A DNA stretch of 64,000 nt from NCBI GenBank assembly GCA_950106755.1, contig OX467085.1, positions 1,736,001 to 1,800,000 of the forward strand, in the 5' to 3' direction. Source of the DNA: Climacium dendroides (Eukaryota > Streptophyta > Bryopsida > Hypnales > Climaciaceae). A model generated the notes under the pieces. It worked only from the letters and a program-made list of their open reading frames with translations. It was not told where the DNA came from and did not search any database. Numbering within the stretch: position 1 is the first letter of the stretch; the number at the start of each line of letters is the position of its first letter. Below are positions 38,054 to 50,886 of the stretch, one piece after another. The position numbers and the translations under genes are program-made.

Positions 38054-39803
38054 ATGTCTGAAATTATAACACAGAAGTTGCAAATCGTCGAAATAGTTAG
38101 GATTCATGGAAAAATGAAGTTTAAGAGAACCCTATTGCTTCCCCTACTTTTTCAATCGAAATGGGTGTTAAAAATAATCAGACTCTAAAAATCATGCTGT
38201 ATTTAATAGAAACCAAACCAATAAATTATAGACTTTTGACGTGGAAGCATGACCGAAATTATAACACACAAGTTGCAAATCGTCGAAGTAGTTAGGATTC
38301 ATGGAAAAATGAAGTTTAAGAGAACCCTATTGCTTCCCCACACTTTTTCAATCGAAATGGGTGTTAAAAAAATCAGACTCTAAAAATCATGTCGTATTTA
38401 ATAGAAACCAAACCAATAAATTATAGGCTTTTGACGTGGAAGCATGTCCGAAATCATAACACACAAGTTGCAAATCGTCGAAATAGTTAGGATTCATGGA
38501 AAAATGAAGTTTAACAAAACCCTATTGCTTCCCCACACTTTTTCAATTGAAATGGGTGTTGAAGAATTAGACTCTAAAAATCATGTTGTATTCAATAGGA
38601 ACCAAACCAATAAATTATAGACTTTTGACGTGGAAGCATGTCCGAAATCATAACACACAAGTTGCAAATCTTCGAAATAGTTAGGATTCATGGAAAAATG
38701 AAGTTTAAGAGAACCCTATTGCTTCCCCACACTTTTTCAATCGAAATGGGTGTTAAAAAAATTAGACTCTAAAAATCATGTCGTATTTAATAGAAACCAA
38801 ACCAATAAATTATAGGCTTTTGACGTGGAAGCATGTCCGAAATCATAACACACAAGTTGCAAATCTTCGAAATAGTTAGGATTCATGGAAAAATGAAGTT
38901 TAAGAGAACCCTATTGCTTCCCCACACTTTTTCAATCGAAATGGGTGTTAAAAAAATCAGACTCTAAAAATCATGCTGTATTTAATAGAAACCAAACCAA
39001 TAAATTATAGACTTTTGACGTGGAAGCATGTCAGAAATCATAACACACAAGTTGCAAATCTTCGAAATAGTTAGGATTCATGGAAAAATGAAGTTTAAGA
39101 GAACCCTATTGCTTCCCCACACTTTTTCAATTGAAATGGGTGTTGAAGAATAAGACTCTAAAAATCATGTTGTATTCAATAGAAACCAAACCAATAAATT
39201 ATAGGTTTTTGACGTGGAAGCATGTCCGAAATCATAACACACAAGTTGCAAATCTTCGAAATAGTTAGGATTCATGGAAAAATGAAGTTTAAGAGAACCC
39301 TATTGCTTCCCCACACTTTTTCAATCGAAATGGGTGTTGAAGAATGAGACTCTAAAAATCATGTTGTATTTAATAGATACCAAACCAATAAATTATAGGC
39401 TTTTGACGTGGAAGCATGTCCGAAATTATAACACACAAGTTGCAAATCCTCGAAATAGTTAGGATTCATGGAAAAATGAAGTTTAAGAGAACCCTATTGC
39501 TTCCCCACACTTTTTCAATCGAAATGGGTGTTAAAAAAATCAGACTCTAAAAATCATGTCGTATTTAATAGAAACCAAACCAATAAATTATAGGCTTTTG
39601 ACGTGGAAGCATGTCCGAAATCATAACACACAAGTTGCAAATCGTCGAAATAGTTAGGATTCATGGAAAAATGAAGTTTAAGAGAACCCTATTGCTTCCC
39701 CTACTTTTTCAATCGAAATGGGTGTTGAAGAATGAGACTCTAAAAATCATGTTGTATTTAATAGATACCAAACCAATAAATTATAGGCTTTTGACGTGGA
39801 AGC
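38054..39803. repeat. 9-mer HOR unit, 1,750 bp, copy 3
   Basis: Same order and length as copy 2. One difference noticed: CCGAAATCATAAC near 38450 where copy 2 has CCGAAATTATAAC near 36700. Confidence 0.94.
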
Positions 39804-41165
39804 ATGTCTGAAATTATAACACAGAAGTTGCAAATCGTCGAAATAGTTAGGATTCATGGAAAAATGAAGTTTAAGAGAACCCTATTGCTTCCCCTACTTT
39901 TTCAATCGAAATGGGTGTTAAAAATAATCAGACTCTAAAAATCATGCTGTATTTAATAGAAACCAAACCAATAAATTATAGACTTTTGACGTGGAAGCAT
40001 GACCGAAATTATAACACACAAGTTGCAAATCGTCGAAGTAGTTAGGATTCATGGAAAAATGAAGTTTAAGAGAACCCTATTGCTTCCCCACACTTTTTCA
40101 ATCGAAATGGGTGTTAAAAAAATCAGACTCTAAAAATCATGTCGTATTTAATAGAAACCAAACCAATAAATTATAGGCTTTTGACGTGGAAGCATGTCCG
40201 AAATCATAACACACAAGTTGCAAATCGTCGAAATAGTTAGGATTCATGGAAAAATGAAGTTTAACAAAACCCTATTGCTTCCCCACACTTTTTCAATTGA
40301 AATGGGTGTTGAAGAATTAGACTCTAAAAATCATGTTGTATTCAATAGGAACCAAACCAATAAATTATAGACTTTTGACGTGGAAGCATGTCCGAAATCA
40401 TAACACACAAGTTGCAAATCTTCGAAATAGTTAGGATTCATGGAAAAATGAAGTTTAAGAGAACCCTATTGCTTCCCCACACTTTTTCAATCGAAATGGG
40501 TGTTAAAAAAATTAGACTCTAAAAATCATGTCGTATTTAATAGAAACCAAACCAATAAATTATAGGCTTTTGACGTGGAAGCATGTCCGAAATCATAACA
40601 CACAAGTTGCAAATCTTCGAAATAGTTAGGATTCATGGAAAAATGAAGTTTAAGAGAACCCTATTGCTTCCCCACACTTTTTCAATCGAAATGGGTGTTA
40701 AAAAAATCAGACTCTAAAAATCATGCTGTATTTAATAGAAACCAAACCAATAAATTATAGACTTTTGACGTGGAAGCATGTCAGAAATCATAACACACAA
40801 GTTGCAAATCTTCGAAATAGTTAGGATTCATGGAAAAATGAAGTTTAAGAGAACCCTATTGCTTCCCCACACTTTTTCAATTGAAATGGGTGTTGAAGAA
40901 TAAGACTCTAAAAATCATGTTGTATTCAATAGAAACCAAACCAATAAATTATAGGTTTTTGACGTGGAAGCATGTCCGAAATCATAACACACAAGTTGCA
41001 AATCTTCGAAATAGTTAGGATTCATGGAAAAATGAAGTTTAAGAGAACCCTATTGCTTCCCCACACTTTTTCAATTGAAATGGGTGTTGAAGAATTAGAC
41101 TCTAAAAATCATGTTGTATTCAATAGGAACCAAACCAATAAATTATAGGTTTTTGACGTGGAAGC
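39804..41165. repeat. 9-mer HOR unit, partial copy 4 (7 monomers, 1,362 bp)
   Basis: Order A' B C B B C C. It shares CCGAAATCATAAC near 40200 with copy 3. The seventh monomer (40972-41165) switches to GAATTAGAC with TTCAATAGG, and the order then continues as Cc C C Cc, the arrangement of the long HORs (as after 30866). Confidence 0.9.
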
Positions 41166-42717
41166 ATGTCCGAAATCATAACACACAAGTTGCAAATCTT
41201 CGAAATAGTTAGGATTCATGGAAAAATGAAGTTTAAGAGAACCCTATTGCTTCCCCTACTTTTTCAATCGAAATGGGTGTTGAAGAATGAGACTCTAAAA
41301 ATCATGTTGTATTTAATAGATACCAAACCAATAAATTATAGGCTTTTGACGTGGAAGCATGTCCGAAATTATAACACACAAGTTGCAAATCTTCGAAATA
41401 GTTAGGATTCATGGAAAAATGAAGTTTAAGAGAACCCTATTGCTTCCCCACACTTTTTCAATTGAAATGGTTGTTGAAGAATAAGACTCTAAAAATCATG
41501 TTGTATTCAATATAAACCAAACCAATAAATTATAGGTTTTTGACGTGGAAGCATGTCCGAAATCATAACACACAAGTTGCAAATCGTCGAAATAGTTAGG
41601 ATTCATGGAAAAATGAAGTTTAACAAACCCCTATTGCTTCCCCACACTTTTTCAATTGAAATGGGTGTTGAAGAATTAGACTCTAAAAATCATGTTGTAT
41701 TCAATAGGAACCAAACCAATAAATTATAGGTTTTTGACGTGGAAGCATGTCCAAAATCATAACACACAAGTTGCAAATCTTCGAAATAGTTAGGATTCAT
41801 GGAAAAATGAAGTTTAAGAGAACCCTATTGCTTCCCCTACTTTTTCAATCGAAATGGGTGTTGAAGAATGAGACTCTAAAAATCATGTTGTATTTAATAG
41901 ATACCAAACCAATAAATTATAGGCTTTTGACGTGGAAGCATGTCCGAAATTATAACACACAAGTTGCAAATCCTCGAAATAGTTAGGATTCATGGAAAAA
42001 TGAAGTTTAAGAGAACCCTATTGCTTCCCCACACTTTTTCAATCGAAATGGGTGTTAAAAAAATCAGACTCTAAAAATCATGTCGTATTTAATAGAAAGC
42101 AAACCAATAAATTATAGGCTTTTGACGTGGAAGCATGTCCGAAATCATAACACACAAGTTGCAAATCTTCGAAATAGTTAGGATTCATGGAAAAATGAAG
42201 TTTAAGAGAACCCTATTGCTTCCCCACACTTTTTCAATCGAAATGGGTGTTAAAAAAATCAGACTCTAAAAATCATGCTGTATTTAATAGAAACCAAACC
42301 AATAAATTATAGACTTTTGACGTGGAAGCATGTCAGAAATCATAACACACAAGTTGCAAATCTTCGAAATAGTTAGGATTCATGGAAAAATGAAGTTTAA
42401 GAGAACCCTATTGCTTCCCCACACTTTTTCAATTGAAATGGGTGTTGAAGAATAAGACTCTAAAAATCATGTTGTATTCAATAGAAACCAAACCAATAAA
42501 TTATAGGTTTTTGACGTGGAAGCATGTCCGAAATCATAACACACAAGTTGCAAATCTTCGAAATAGTTAGGATTCATGGAAAAATGAAGTTTAAGAGAAC
42601 CCTATTGCTTCCCCACACTTTTTCAATTGAAATGGGTGTTGAAGAATTAGACTCTAAAAATCATGTTGTATTCAATAGGAACCAAACCAATAAATTATAG
42701 GTTTTTGACGTGGAAGC
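41166..42717. repeat. 8-mer repeat, 1,552 bp, copy 1
   Basis: Order Cc C C Cc B B C C. Marks include TTCAATATAAACC near 41507 (private), TTTAACAAACCCC near 41630 and GAAAGCAAACC near 42096. The first half resembles the Cc C C Cc B module of HOR units 1-3, so it is a module of the longer HOR joined to the 9-mer type. Confidence 0.9.
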
Positions 42718-43881
42718 ATGTCCGAAATCATAACACACAAGTTGCAAATCTTCGAAATAGTTAGGATTCATGGAAAAATGAAGTTTAAGAGAACCCTATT
42801 GCTTCCCCTACTTTTTCAATCGAAATGGGTGTTGAAGAATGAGACTCTAAAAATCATGTTGTATTTAATAGATACCAAACCAATAAATTATAGGCTTTTG
42901 ACGTGGAAGCATGTCCGAAATTATAACACACAAGTTGCAAATCTTCGAAATAGTTAGGATTCATGGAAAAATGAAGTTTAAGAGAACCCTATTGCTTCCC
43001 CACACTTTTTCAATTGAAATGGTTGTTGAAGAATAAGACTCTAAAAATCATGTTGTATTCAATAGAAACCAAACCAATAAATTATAGGTTTTTGACGTGG
43101 AAGCATGTCCGAAATCATAACACACAAGTTGCAAATCGTCGAAATAGTTAGGATTCATGGAAAAATGAAGTTTAACAAACCCCTATTGCTTCCCCACACT
43201 TTTTCAATTGAAATGGGTGTTGAAGAATTAGACTCTAAAAATCATGTTGTATTCAATAGGAACCAAACCAATAAATTATAGGTTTTTGACGTGGAAGCAT
43301 GTCCAAAATCATAACACACAAGTTGCAAATCGTCGAAATAGTTAGGATTCATGGAAAAATGAAGTTTAACAAACCCCTATTGCTTCCCCACACTTTTTCA
43401 ATCGAAATGGGTGTTGAAGAATGAGACTCTAAAAATCATGTTGTATTTAATAGATACCAAACCAATAAATTATAGGCTTTTGACGTGGAAGCATGTCCGA
43501 AATTATAACACACAAGTTGCAAATCCTCGAAATAGTTAGGATTCATGGAAAAATGAAGTTTAAGAGAACCCTATTGCTTCCCCACACTTTTTCAATCGAA
43601 ATGGGTGTTAAAAAAATCAGACTCTAAAAATCATGTCGTATTTAATAGAAAGCAAACCAATAAATTATAGGCTTTTGACGTGGAAGGATGTCCGAAATCA
43701 TAACACACAAGTTGCAAATCTTCGAAATAGTTAGGATTCATGGAAAAATGAAGTTTAACAAAACCCTATTGCTTCCCCACACTTTTTCAATTGAAATGGG
43801 TGTTGAAGAATTAGACTCTAAAAATCATGTTGTATTCAATAGGAACCAAACCAATAAATTATAGACTTTTGACGTGGAAGC
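42718..43881. repeat. 8-mer repeat, copy 2, truncated and patched (6 monomers)
   Basis: Repeats 41166 onward at an offset of 1,552 bp, including the private GAAAGCAAACC (about 42096 and 43648). The match ends near 43740 where TTTAACAAAACCC and a C block replace the expected B. The phase-mark ATG at 43688 is preceded by GGAAGG instead of GGAAGC. Confidence 0.87.
43299..43492 (+). repeat. Monomer with short conversion-like patch
   Basis: By its place it should equal the Cc monomer at 41747-41939. Its start (GCATGTCCAAAATC) and end (CAATCG, GAATGAG, GATACC) do match. Between about 43331 and 43395 it instead carries CGTCG, TTTAACAAACCCC and CCCCACAC, exactly like its left neighbour at 43105. The patch restores full 194-bp length. 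Confidence 0.82.
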
Positions 43882-44856
43882 ATGTCCGAAATCATAACAC
43901 ACAAGTTGCAAATCTTCGAAATAGTTAGGATTCATGGAAAAATGAAGTTTAAGAGAACCCTATTGCTTCCCCACACTTTTTCAATCGAAATGGGTGTTAA
44001 AAAAATTAGACTCTAAAAATCATGTCGTATTTAATAGAAACCAAACCAATAAATTATAGGCTTTTGACGTGGAAGCATGTCCGAAATCATAACACACAAG
44101 TTGCAAATCTTCGAAATAGTTAGGATTCATGGAAAAATGAAGTTTAAGAGAACCCTATTGCTTCCCCACACTTTTTCAATCGAAATGGGTGTTAAAAAAA
44201 TCAGACTCTAAAAATCATGTCGTATTTAATAGAAACCAAACCAATAAATTATAGGCTTTTGACGTGGAAGCATGTCCGAAATCATAACACACAGGTTGCA
44301 AATCGTCGAAATAGTTAGGATTCATGGAAAAATGAAGTTTAAGAGAACCCTATTGCATCCCCACACTTTTTCAATCGAAATGGATGTTAAAAAAATCAGA
44401 CTCTAAAAATCATGCTGTATTTAATAGAAACCAAACCAATAAATTATAGGCTTTTGACGTGGAAGCATGTCCGAAATCATAACACACAAGTTGCAAATAT
44501 TCGAAATAGTTAGGATTCATGGAAAAATGAAGTTTAAGAGAACCCTATTGCTTCCCCACACTTTTTCACTTGAAATGGGTGTTGAAGAATGAGACTCTAA
44601 AAATCATGTTGTATTTAATAGATACCAAACCAATAAATTATAGGCTTTTGACGTGGAAGCATGTCCGAAATCATAACACACAAGTTGCAAATCTTCGAAA
44701 TAGTTAGGATTCATGGAAAAATGAAGTTTAAGAGAACCCTATTGCTTCCCCACACTTTTTCAATCGAAATGGGTGTTAAAAATAATCAGACTCTAAAAAT
44801 CATGCTGTATTTAATAGAAACCAAACCAATAAATTATAGACTTTTGACGTGGAAGC
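43882..44856. repeat. Zone III 5-mer HOR, 975 bp, copy 1
   Basis: Order B B B C A'. The third B carries CACAGGTTG, GCATCCCC and GGATGTT; the C carries TTTCACTTG. All return 975 bp later. Confidence 0.9.
44661..44856 (+). repeat. Representative monomer, type A' (196 bp)
   Basis: This has the 17-base A-length indel block but with CAGAC instead of CAGAG, followed by ATGCTG, GAAACC and ATAGAC as in B haplotypes. It looks like a recombinant of an A left half and a B right half, or an intermediate form. It anchors the 975-bp 5-mer of Zone III, and a CCCCTAC version (195 bp) anchors the Zone II HORs. Confidence 0.85.
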
Positions 44857-45831
44857 ATGTCCGAAATTATAACACACAAGTTGCAAATCGTCGAAATAGT
44901 TAGGATTCATGGAAAAATGAAGTTTAAGAAAACCCTATTGCTTCCCCACACTTTTTCAATCGAAATGGGTGTTAAAAAAATTAGACTCTAAAAATCATGT
45001 CGTATTTAATAGAAACCAAACCAATAAATTATAGGCTTTTGACGTGGAAGCATGTCCGAAATCATAACACACAAGTTGCAAATCTTCGAAATAGTTAGGA
45101 TTCATGGAAAAATGAAGTTTAAGAGAACCCTATTGCTTCCCCACACTTTTTCAATCGAAATGGGTGTTAAAAAAATCAGACTCTAAAAATCATGTCGTAT
45201 TTAATAGAAACCAAACCAATAAATTATAGGCTTTTGACGTGGAAGCATGTCCGAAATCATAACACACAGGTTGCAAATCGTCGAAATAGTTAGGATTCAT
45301 GGAAAAATGAAGTTTAAGAGAACCCTATTGCATCCCCACACTTTTTCAATCGAAATGGATGTTAAAAAAATCAGACTCTAAAAATCATGCTGTATTTAAT
45401 AGAAACCAAACCAATAAATTATAGGCTTTTGACGTGGAAGCATGTCCGAAATCATAACACACAAGTTGCAAATATTCGAAATAGTTAGGATTCATGGAAA
45501 AATGAAGTTTAAGAGAACCCTATTGCTTCCCCACACTTTTTCACTTGAAATGGGTGTTGAAGAATGAGACTCTAAAAATCATGTTGTATTTAATAGATAC
45601 CAAACCAATAAATTATAGGCTTTTGACGTGGAAGCATGTCCGAAATCATAACACACAAGTTGCAAATCTTCGAAATAGTTAGGATTCATGGAAAAATGAA
45701 GTTTAAGAGAACCCTATTGCTTCCCCACACTTTTTCAATCGAAATGGGTGTTAAAAATAATCAGACTCTAAAAATCATGCTGTATTTAATAGAAACCAAA
45801 CCAATAAATTATAGACTTTTGACGTGGAAGC
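44857..45831. repeat. Zone III 5-mer HOR, 975 bp, copy 2
   Basis: Order B B B C A' with the same marks. Its first monomer differs from copy 1 (ATTATAAC, CGTCG and TTTAAGAAAACCC rather than CTTCG and TTTAAGAGAACCC). Another copy occupies 49912-50886. Confidence 0.9.
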
Positions 45832-48680
45832 ATGTCCGAAATTATAACACACAAGTTGCAAATCGTCGAAATAGTTAGGATTCATGGAAAAATGAAGTTT
45901 AAGAAAACCCTATTGCTTCCCCACACTTTTTCAATCGAAATGGGTGTTAAAAAAATCAGACTCTAAAAATCATGCTGTATTTAATAGATACCAAACCAAT
46001 AAATTATAGGCTTTTGACGTGGAAGCATGTCCGAAATCATAACACACAAGTTGCAAATCTTCGAAATAGTTAGGATTCATGGAAAAATGAAGTTTAACAA
46101 AACCCTATTGCTTCCCCACACTTTTTCACTTGAAATGGGTGTTGAAGAATGAGACTCTAAAAATCATGTTGTATTTAATAGATACCAAACCAATAAATTA
46201 TAGGCTTTTGACGTGGAAGCATGTCCGAAATCATAACACACAAGTTGCAAATCTTCGAAATAGTTAGGATTCATGGAAAAATGAAGTTTAACAAAACCCT
46301 ATTGCTTCCCCACACTTTTTCAATTGAAATGGGTGTTGAAGAATTAGACTCTAAAAATCATGTTGTATTCAATAGGAACCAAACCAATAAATTATAGGTT
46401 TTTGACGTGGAAGCATGTCCAAAATCATAACACACAAGTTGCAAATCCTCGAATTAGTTAGGATTCATGGAAAAATGAAGTTTAAGAGAACCCTATTGCT
46501 TCCCCTACTTTTTCAATCGAAATGGGTGTTGAAGAATGAGACTCTAAAAATCATGTTGTATTTAATAGATACCAAACCAATAAATTATAGGCTTTTGACG
46601 TGGAAGCATGTCCGAAATCATAACACACAAGTTGCAAATCGTCGAAATAGTTAGGATTCATGGAAAAATGAAGTTTAACAAAATCCTATTGCTTCCCCAC
46701 ACTTTTTCAATTGAAATGGGTGTTGAAGAATCAGACTCTAAAAATCATGTTTTATTCAATAGAAACCAAACCAATAAATTATAGGCTTTTGACGTGGAAG
46801 CATGTCCGAAATTATAACACACAAGTTGCAAATCATCGAAATAGTTAGGATTCATGGGAAAATGAAGTTTAAGAGAACCCTATTGCATCCCCACACTTTT
46901 TCAATTGAAATGGGTGTTGAAGAATGAGACTCTAAAAATCATGTTGTGTTTAATAGAAACCAAACCAATAAATTATAGGCTTTTGATGTGGAAGCATGTC
47001 CGAAATTATAACACACAAGTTGGAAATCCTCGAAATAGTTAGGATTCATAGAAAAATGAAGTTTAAGAGAACCCTATTGCTTCCCCACACTTTTTCAATC
47101 GAAATGGGTGTTAAAAAAATCAGACTCTAAAAATCATAATGTATTTAATAGATACCAAACCAATAAATTATAGGCTTTTGACGTGGAAGCATGTCCGAAA
47201 TCATAACACACAAGTTGCAAATCTTCGAAATAGTTAGGATTCATGGAAAAATGAAGTTTAAGAGAACTCTATTGCTTCCCCACACTTTTTCAATCGAAAT
47301 GGGTGTTGAAGAATGAGACTCTAAAAATCATGTTGTATTTAATAGATACCAAACCAATAAATTATAGGCTTTTGACGTGGAAGCATGTTCGAAATCATAA
47401 CACACAAGTTGCAAATCTTCGAAATAGTTAGGATTCATGGAAAAATGAAGTTTAAGAGAACCCCATTGCTTCCCCAGACTTTTTCAATTGAAATGGGTGT
47501 TGAAGAATAAGACTCTAAAAATCATGTTGTATTCAATAGAAACCAAACCAATAAATTATAGGTTTTTGACGTGGAAGCATGTTCGAAATCATAACACACA
47601 AGTTGCAAATAGTCGAAATAGTTAGGATTCATGGAAAAATGAAGTTTAACAAAACCCTATTGCTTCCCCACACTTTTTAAATTGAAATGGGTGTTGAAGA
47701 ATTAGACTCTAAAAATCATGTTGTATTCAATAGATACCAAACCAATAAATTATAGGCTTTTGACGTGGAAGCATGTCCGAAATCATAACACACAAGTTGC
47801 AAATAGTCGAAATAGTTAGGATTCATGGAAAAATGAAGTTTAACAAAACCCTATTGCTTCCCCACACTTTTTAAATTGAAATGGGTGTTGAAGAATTAGA
47901 CTCTAAAAATCATGTTGTATTTAATAGATACCAAACCAATAAATTATAGGCTTTTGACGTGGAAGCATGTCCGAAATCATAACACACAAGTTGCAAATCC
48001 TCGAAATAGTTAGGATTCATGGAAAAATGAAGTTTAAGAGAACCCTATTGCTTCCCCACACTTTTTCAATCGAAATGGGTGTTAAAAAAATCAGACTCTA
48101 AAAATCATGTCGTATTTAATAGAAACCAAACCAATAAATTATAGGCTTTTGACGTGGAAGCATGTCCGAAATCATAACACACAAGTTGCAAATCTTCGAA
48201 ATAGTTAGGATTCATGGAAAAATGAAGTTTAACAAAACCCTATTGCTTCCCCACACTTTTTCAATTGAAATGGGTGTTGAAGAATTAGACTCTGAAAATC
48301 ATGTTGTATTGAATAGATACCAAACCAATAAATTATAGGTTTTTGACGTGGAAGCATGTCCGAAATCATAACACACAAGTTGCAAAACTTCGAAATAGTT
48401 AGGATTCATGGAAAAATGAAGTTTAAGAGAACCCCATTGCTTCCCCACACTTTTTCAATCGAAATGGGTGTTGAAGAATGAGACTCTAAAAATCATGTTG
48501 TATTTAATAGATACCAAACCAATAAATTATAGGCTTTTGACGTGGAAGCATGTCCGAAATCATAACACACAGGTTGCAAATCTTCGAAATAGTTAGGATT
48601 CATGGAAAAATGAAGTTTAAGAGAAGCCCATTGCTTCCCCACACTTTTTCAATCGAAATGGGTGTTGAAGAATGAGACTC
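44950..48680. repeat. Long duplication, offset 5,055 bp, left copy
   Basis: Matches about 50005-53735 over about 19 monomers. Shared rare marks include ATGTTTTATTCAATAG, GTTGTGTTTAATAG, TTGATGTGG, ATCATAATG, AACTCTATTG, CCCCAGAC, TTTTAAATTG and GTATTGAATAG, all at exactly +5,055. Private changes here: GCATCCCC near 46887, GTTCGAAAT at 47580, CTCTGAAAATC near 48290 and GAGAAGCCC near 48621. Ends are approximate. Confidence 0.87.
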
Positions 48681-49940
48681 TAAAAATCATGTTGTATTTA
48701 ATAGATACCAAACCAATAAATTATAGGCTTTTGACGTGGAAGCATGTCCGAAATCATAACACACAGGTTGCAAATCGTCGAAATAGTTAGGATTCATGGA
48801 AAAATGAAGTTTAAGAGAACCCTATTGCATCCCCACACTTTTTCAATCGAAATGGATGTTAAAAAAATCAGACTCTAAAAATCATGCTGTATTTAATAGA
48901 AACCAAACCAATAAATTATAGGCTTTTGACGTGGAAGCATGTCCGAAATCATAACACACAAGTTGCAAATATTCGAAATAGTTAGGATTCATGGAAAAAT
49001 GAAGTTTAAGAGAACCCTATTGCTTCCCCACACTTTTTCACTTGAAATGGGTGTTGAAGAATGAGACTCTAAAAATCATGTTGTATTTAATAGATACCAA
49101 ACCAATAAATTATAGGCTTTTGACGTGGAAGCATGTCCGAAATCATAACATACAAGTTGCAAATCTTCGAAATAGTTAGGATTCATGGAAAAATGAAGTT
49201 TAAGAGAACCCTATTGCTTCCCCACACTTTTTCAATCGAAATGGGTGTTAAAAATAATCAGACTCTAAAAATCATGCTGTATTTAATAGAAACCAAACCA
49301 ATAAATTATAGACTTTTGACGTGGAAGCATGTCCGAAATTATAACACACAAGTTGCAAATCGTCGAAATAGTTAGGATTCATGGAAAAATGAAGTTTAAG
49401 AGAACCCTATTGCTTCCCCACACTTTTTCAATCGAAATGGGTGTTAAAAAAATCAGACTCTAAAAATCATGTTGTATTTAATAGATACCAAACCAATAAA
49501 TTATAGGCTTTTGACGTGGAAGCATGTCCGAAATCATAACACACAAGTTGCAAATCTTCGAAATAGTTAGGATTCATGGAAAAATGAAGTTTAAGAGAAC
49601 CCTATTGCTTCCCCACACTTTTTCACTTGAAATGGGTGTTGAAGAATGAGACTCTAAAAATCATGTTGTATTTAATAGATACCAAACCAATAAATTATAG
49701 GCTTTTGACGTGGAAGCATGTCCGAAATCATAACACACAAGTTGCAAATCTTCGAAATAGTTAGGATTCATGGAAAAATGAAGTTTAACAAAACCCTATT
49801 GCTTCCCCACACTTTTTCAATTGAAATGGGTGTTGAAGAATTAGACTCTAAAAATCATGTTGTATTCAATAGGAACCAAACCAATAAATTATAGGTTTTT
49901 GACGTGGAAGCATGTCCAAAATCATAACACACAAGTTGCA
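47700..49940. repeat. Long duplication, offset 7,191 bp, left copy
   Basis: Matches about 54890-57130. Evidence: the two AGTCG/CCTCG monomers, GTATTGAATAG (48311 position mark versus 55502), the CACAGGTTG pair, the B C A' run at 48744-49328, and AACATACAAG (near 49145 and 56340), a rare variant at exactly +7,191. Its left part overlaps the 5,055-bp duplication. Confidence 0.86.
48744..49328. repeat. B C A' module of the Zone III 5-mer
   Basis: Three consecutive monomers identical in type to the last three of the 975-bp HOR (CACAGGTTG/GCATCCCC/GGATGTT, then TTTCACTTG, then A'). The same module is at 55935-56519, 7,191 bp later. Here the two leading B monomers of the 5-mer are replaced by CACAGGTTG C monomers. 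Confidence 0.84.
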
Positions 49941-50886
49941 AATCTTCGAAATAGTTAGGATTCATGGAAAAATGAAGTTTAAGAGAACCCTATTGCTTCC
50001 CCACACTTTTTCAATCGAAATGGGTGTTAAAAAAATTAGACTCTAAAAATCATGTCGTATTTAATAGAAACCAAACCAATAAATTATAGGCTTTTGACGT
50101 GGAAGCATGTCCGAAATCATAACACACAAGTTGCAAATCTTCGAAATAGTTAGGATTCATGGAAAAATGAAGTTTAAGAGAACCCTATTGCTTCCCCACA
50201 CTTTTTCAATCGAAATGGGTGTTAAAAAAATCAGACTCTAAAAATCATGTCGTATTTAATAGAAACCAAACCAATAAATTATAGGCTTTTGACGTGGAAG
50301 CATGTCCGAAATCATAACACACAGGTTGCAAATCGTCGAAATAGTTAGGATTCATGGAAAAATGAAGTTTAAGAGAACCCTATTGCATCCCCACACTTTT
50401 TCAATCGAAATGGATGTTAAAAAAATCAGACTCTAAAAATCATGCTGTATTTAATAGAAACCAAACCAATAAATTATAGGCTTTTGACGTGGAAGCATGT
50501 CCGAAATCATAACACACAAGTTGCAAATATTCGAAATAGTTAGGATTCATGGAAAAATGAAGTTTAAGAGAACCCTATTGCTTCCCCACACTTTTTCACT
50601 TGAAATGGGTGTTGAAGAATGAGACTCTAAAAATCATGTTGTATTTAATAGATACCAAACCAATAAATTATAGGCTTTTGACGTGGAAGCATGTCCGAAA
50701 TCATAACACACAAGTTGCAAATCTTCGAAATAGTTAGGATTCATGGAAAAATGAAGTTTAAGAGAACCCTATTGCTTCCCCACACTTTTTCAATCGAAAT
50801 GGGTGTTAAAAATAATCAGACTCTAAAAATCATGCTGTATTTAATAGAAACCAAACCAATAAATTATAGACTTTTGACGTGGAAGC
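49912..50886. repeat. Zone III 5-mer HOR, 975 bp, copy 3
   Basis: Order B B B C A'. Its first monomer starts with GCATGTCCAAAATC, unlike copies 1 and 2, placing the duplication junction inside this monomer. Confidence 0.88.

Larger units (their letters stand above)
24067..43881. repeat. Zone II: satellite domain with 15- to 9-mer HORs
   Basis: This domain is marked by the CCCCTAC deletion, by TTTAACAAAACCC replacing TTTAAGAGAACCC, by TTCAATAGG replacing TTTAATAGA, and by ATAGAC or ATAGGT replacing ATAGGC. A diagnostic monomer start (GCATGTCTGAAATTATAAC) sits at 24067, 26979, 29308, 32028, 34554, 36304, 38054 and 39804 and delimits the HOR units. The classic Zone I A monomer (CAGAG) is not seen here; only the A' form (CAGAC) is. 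Confidence 0.85.
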
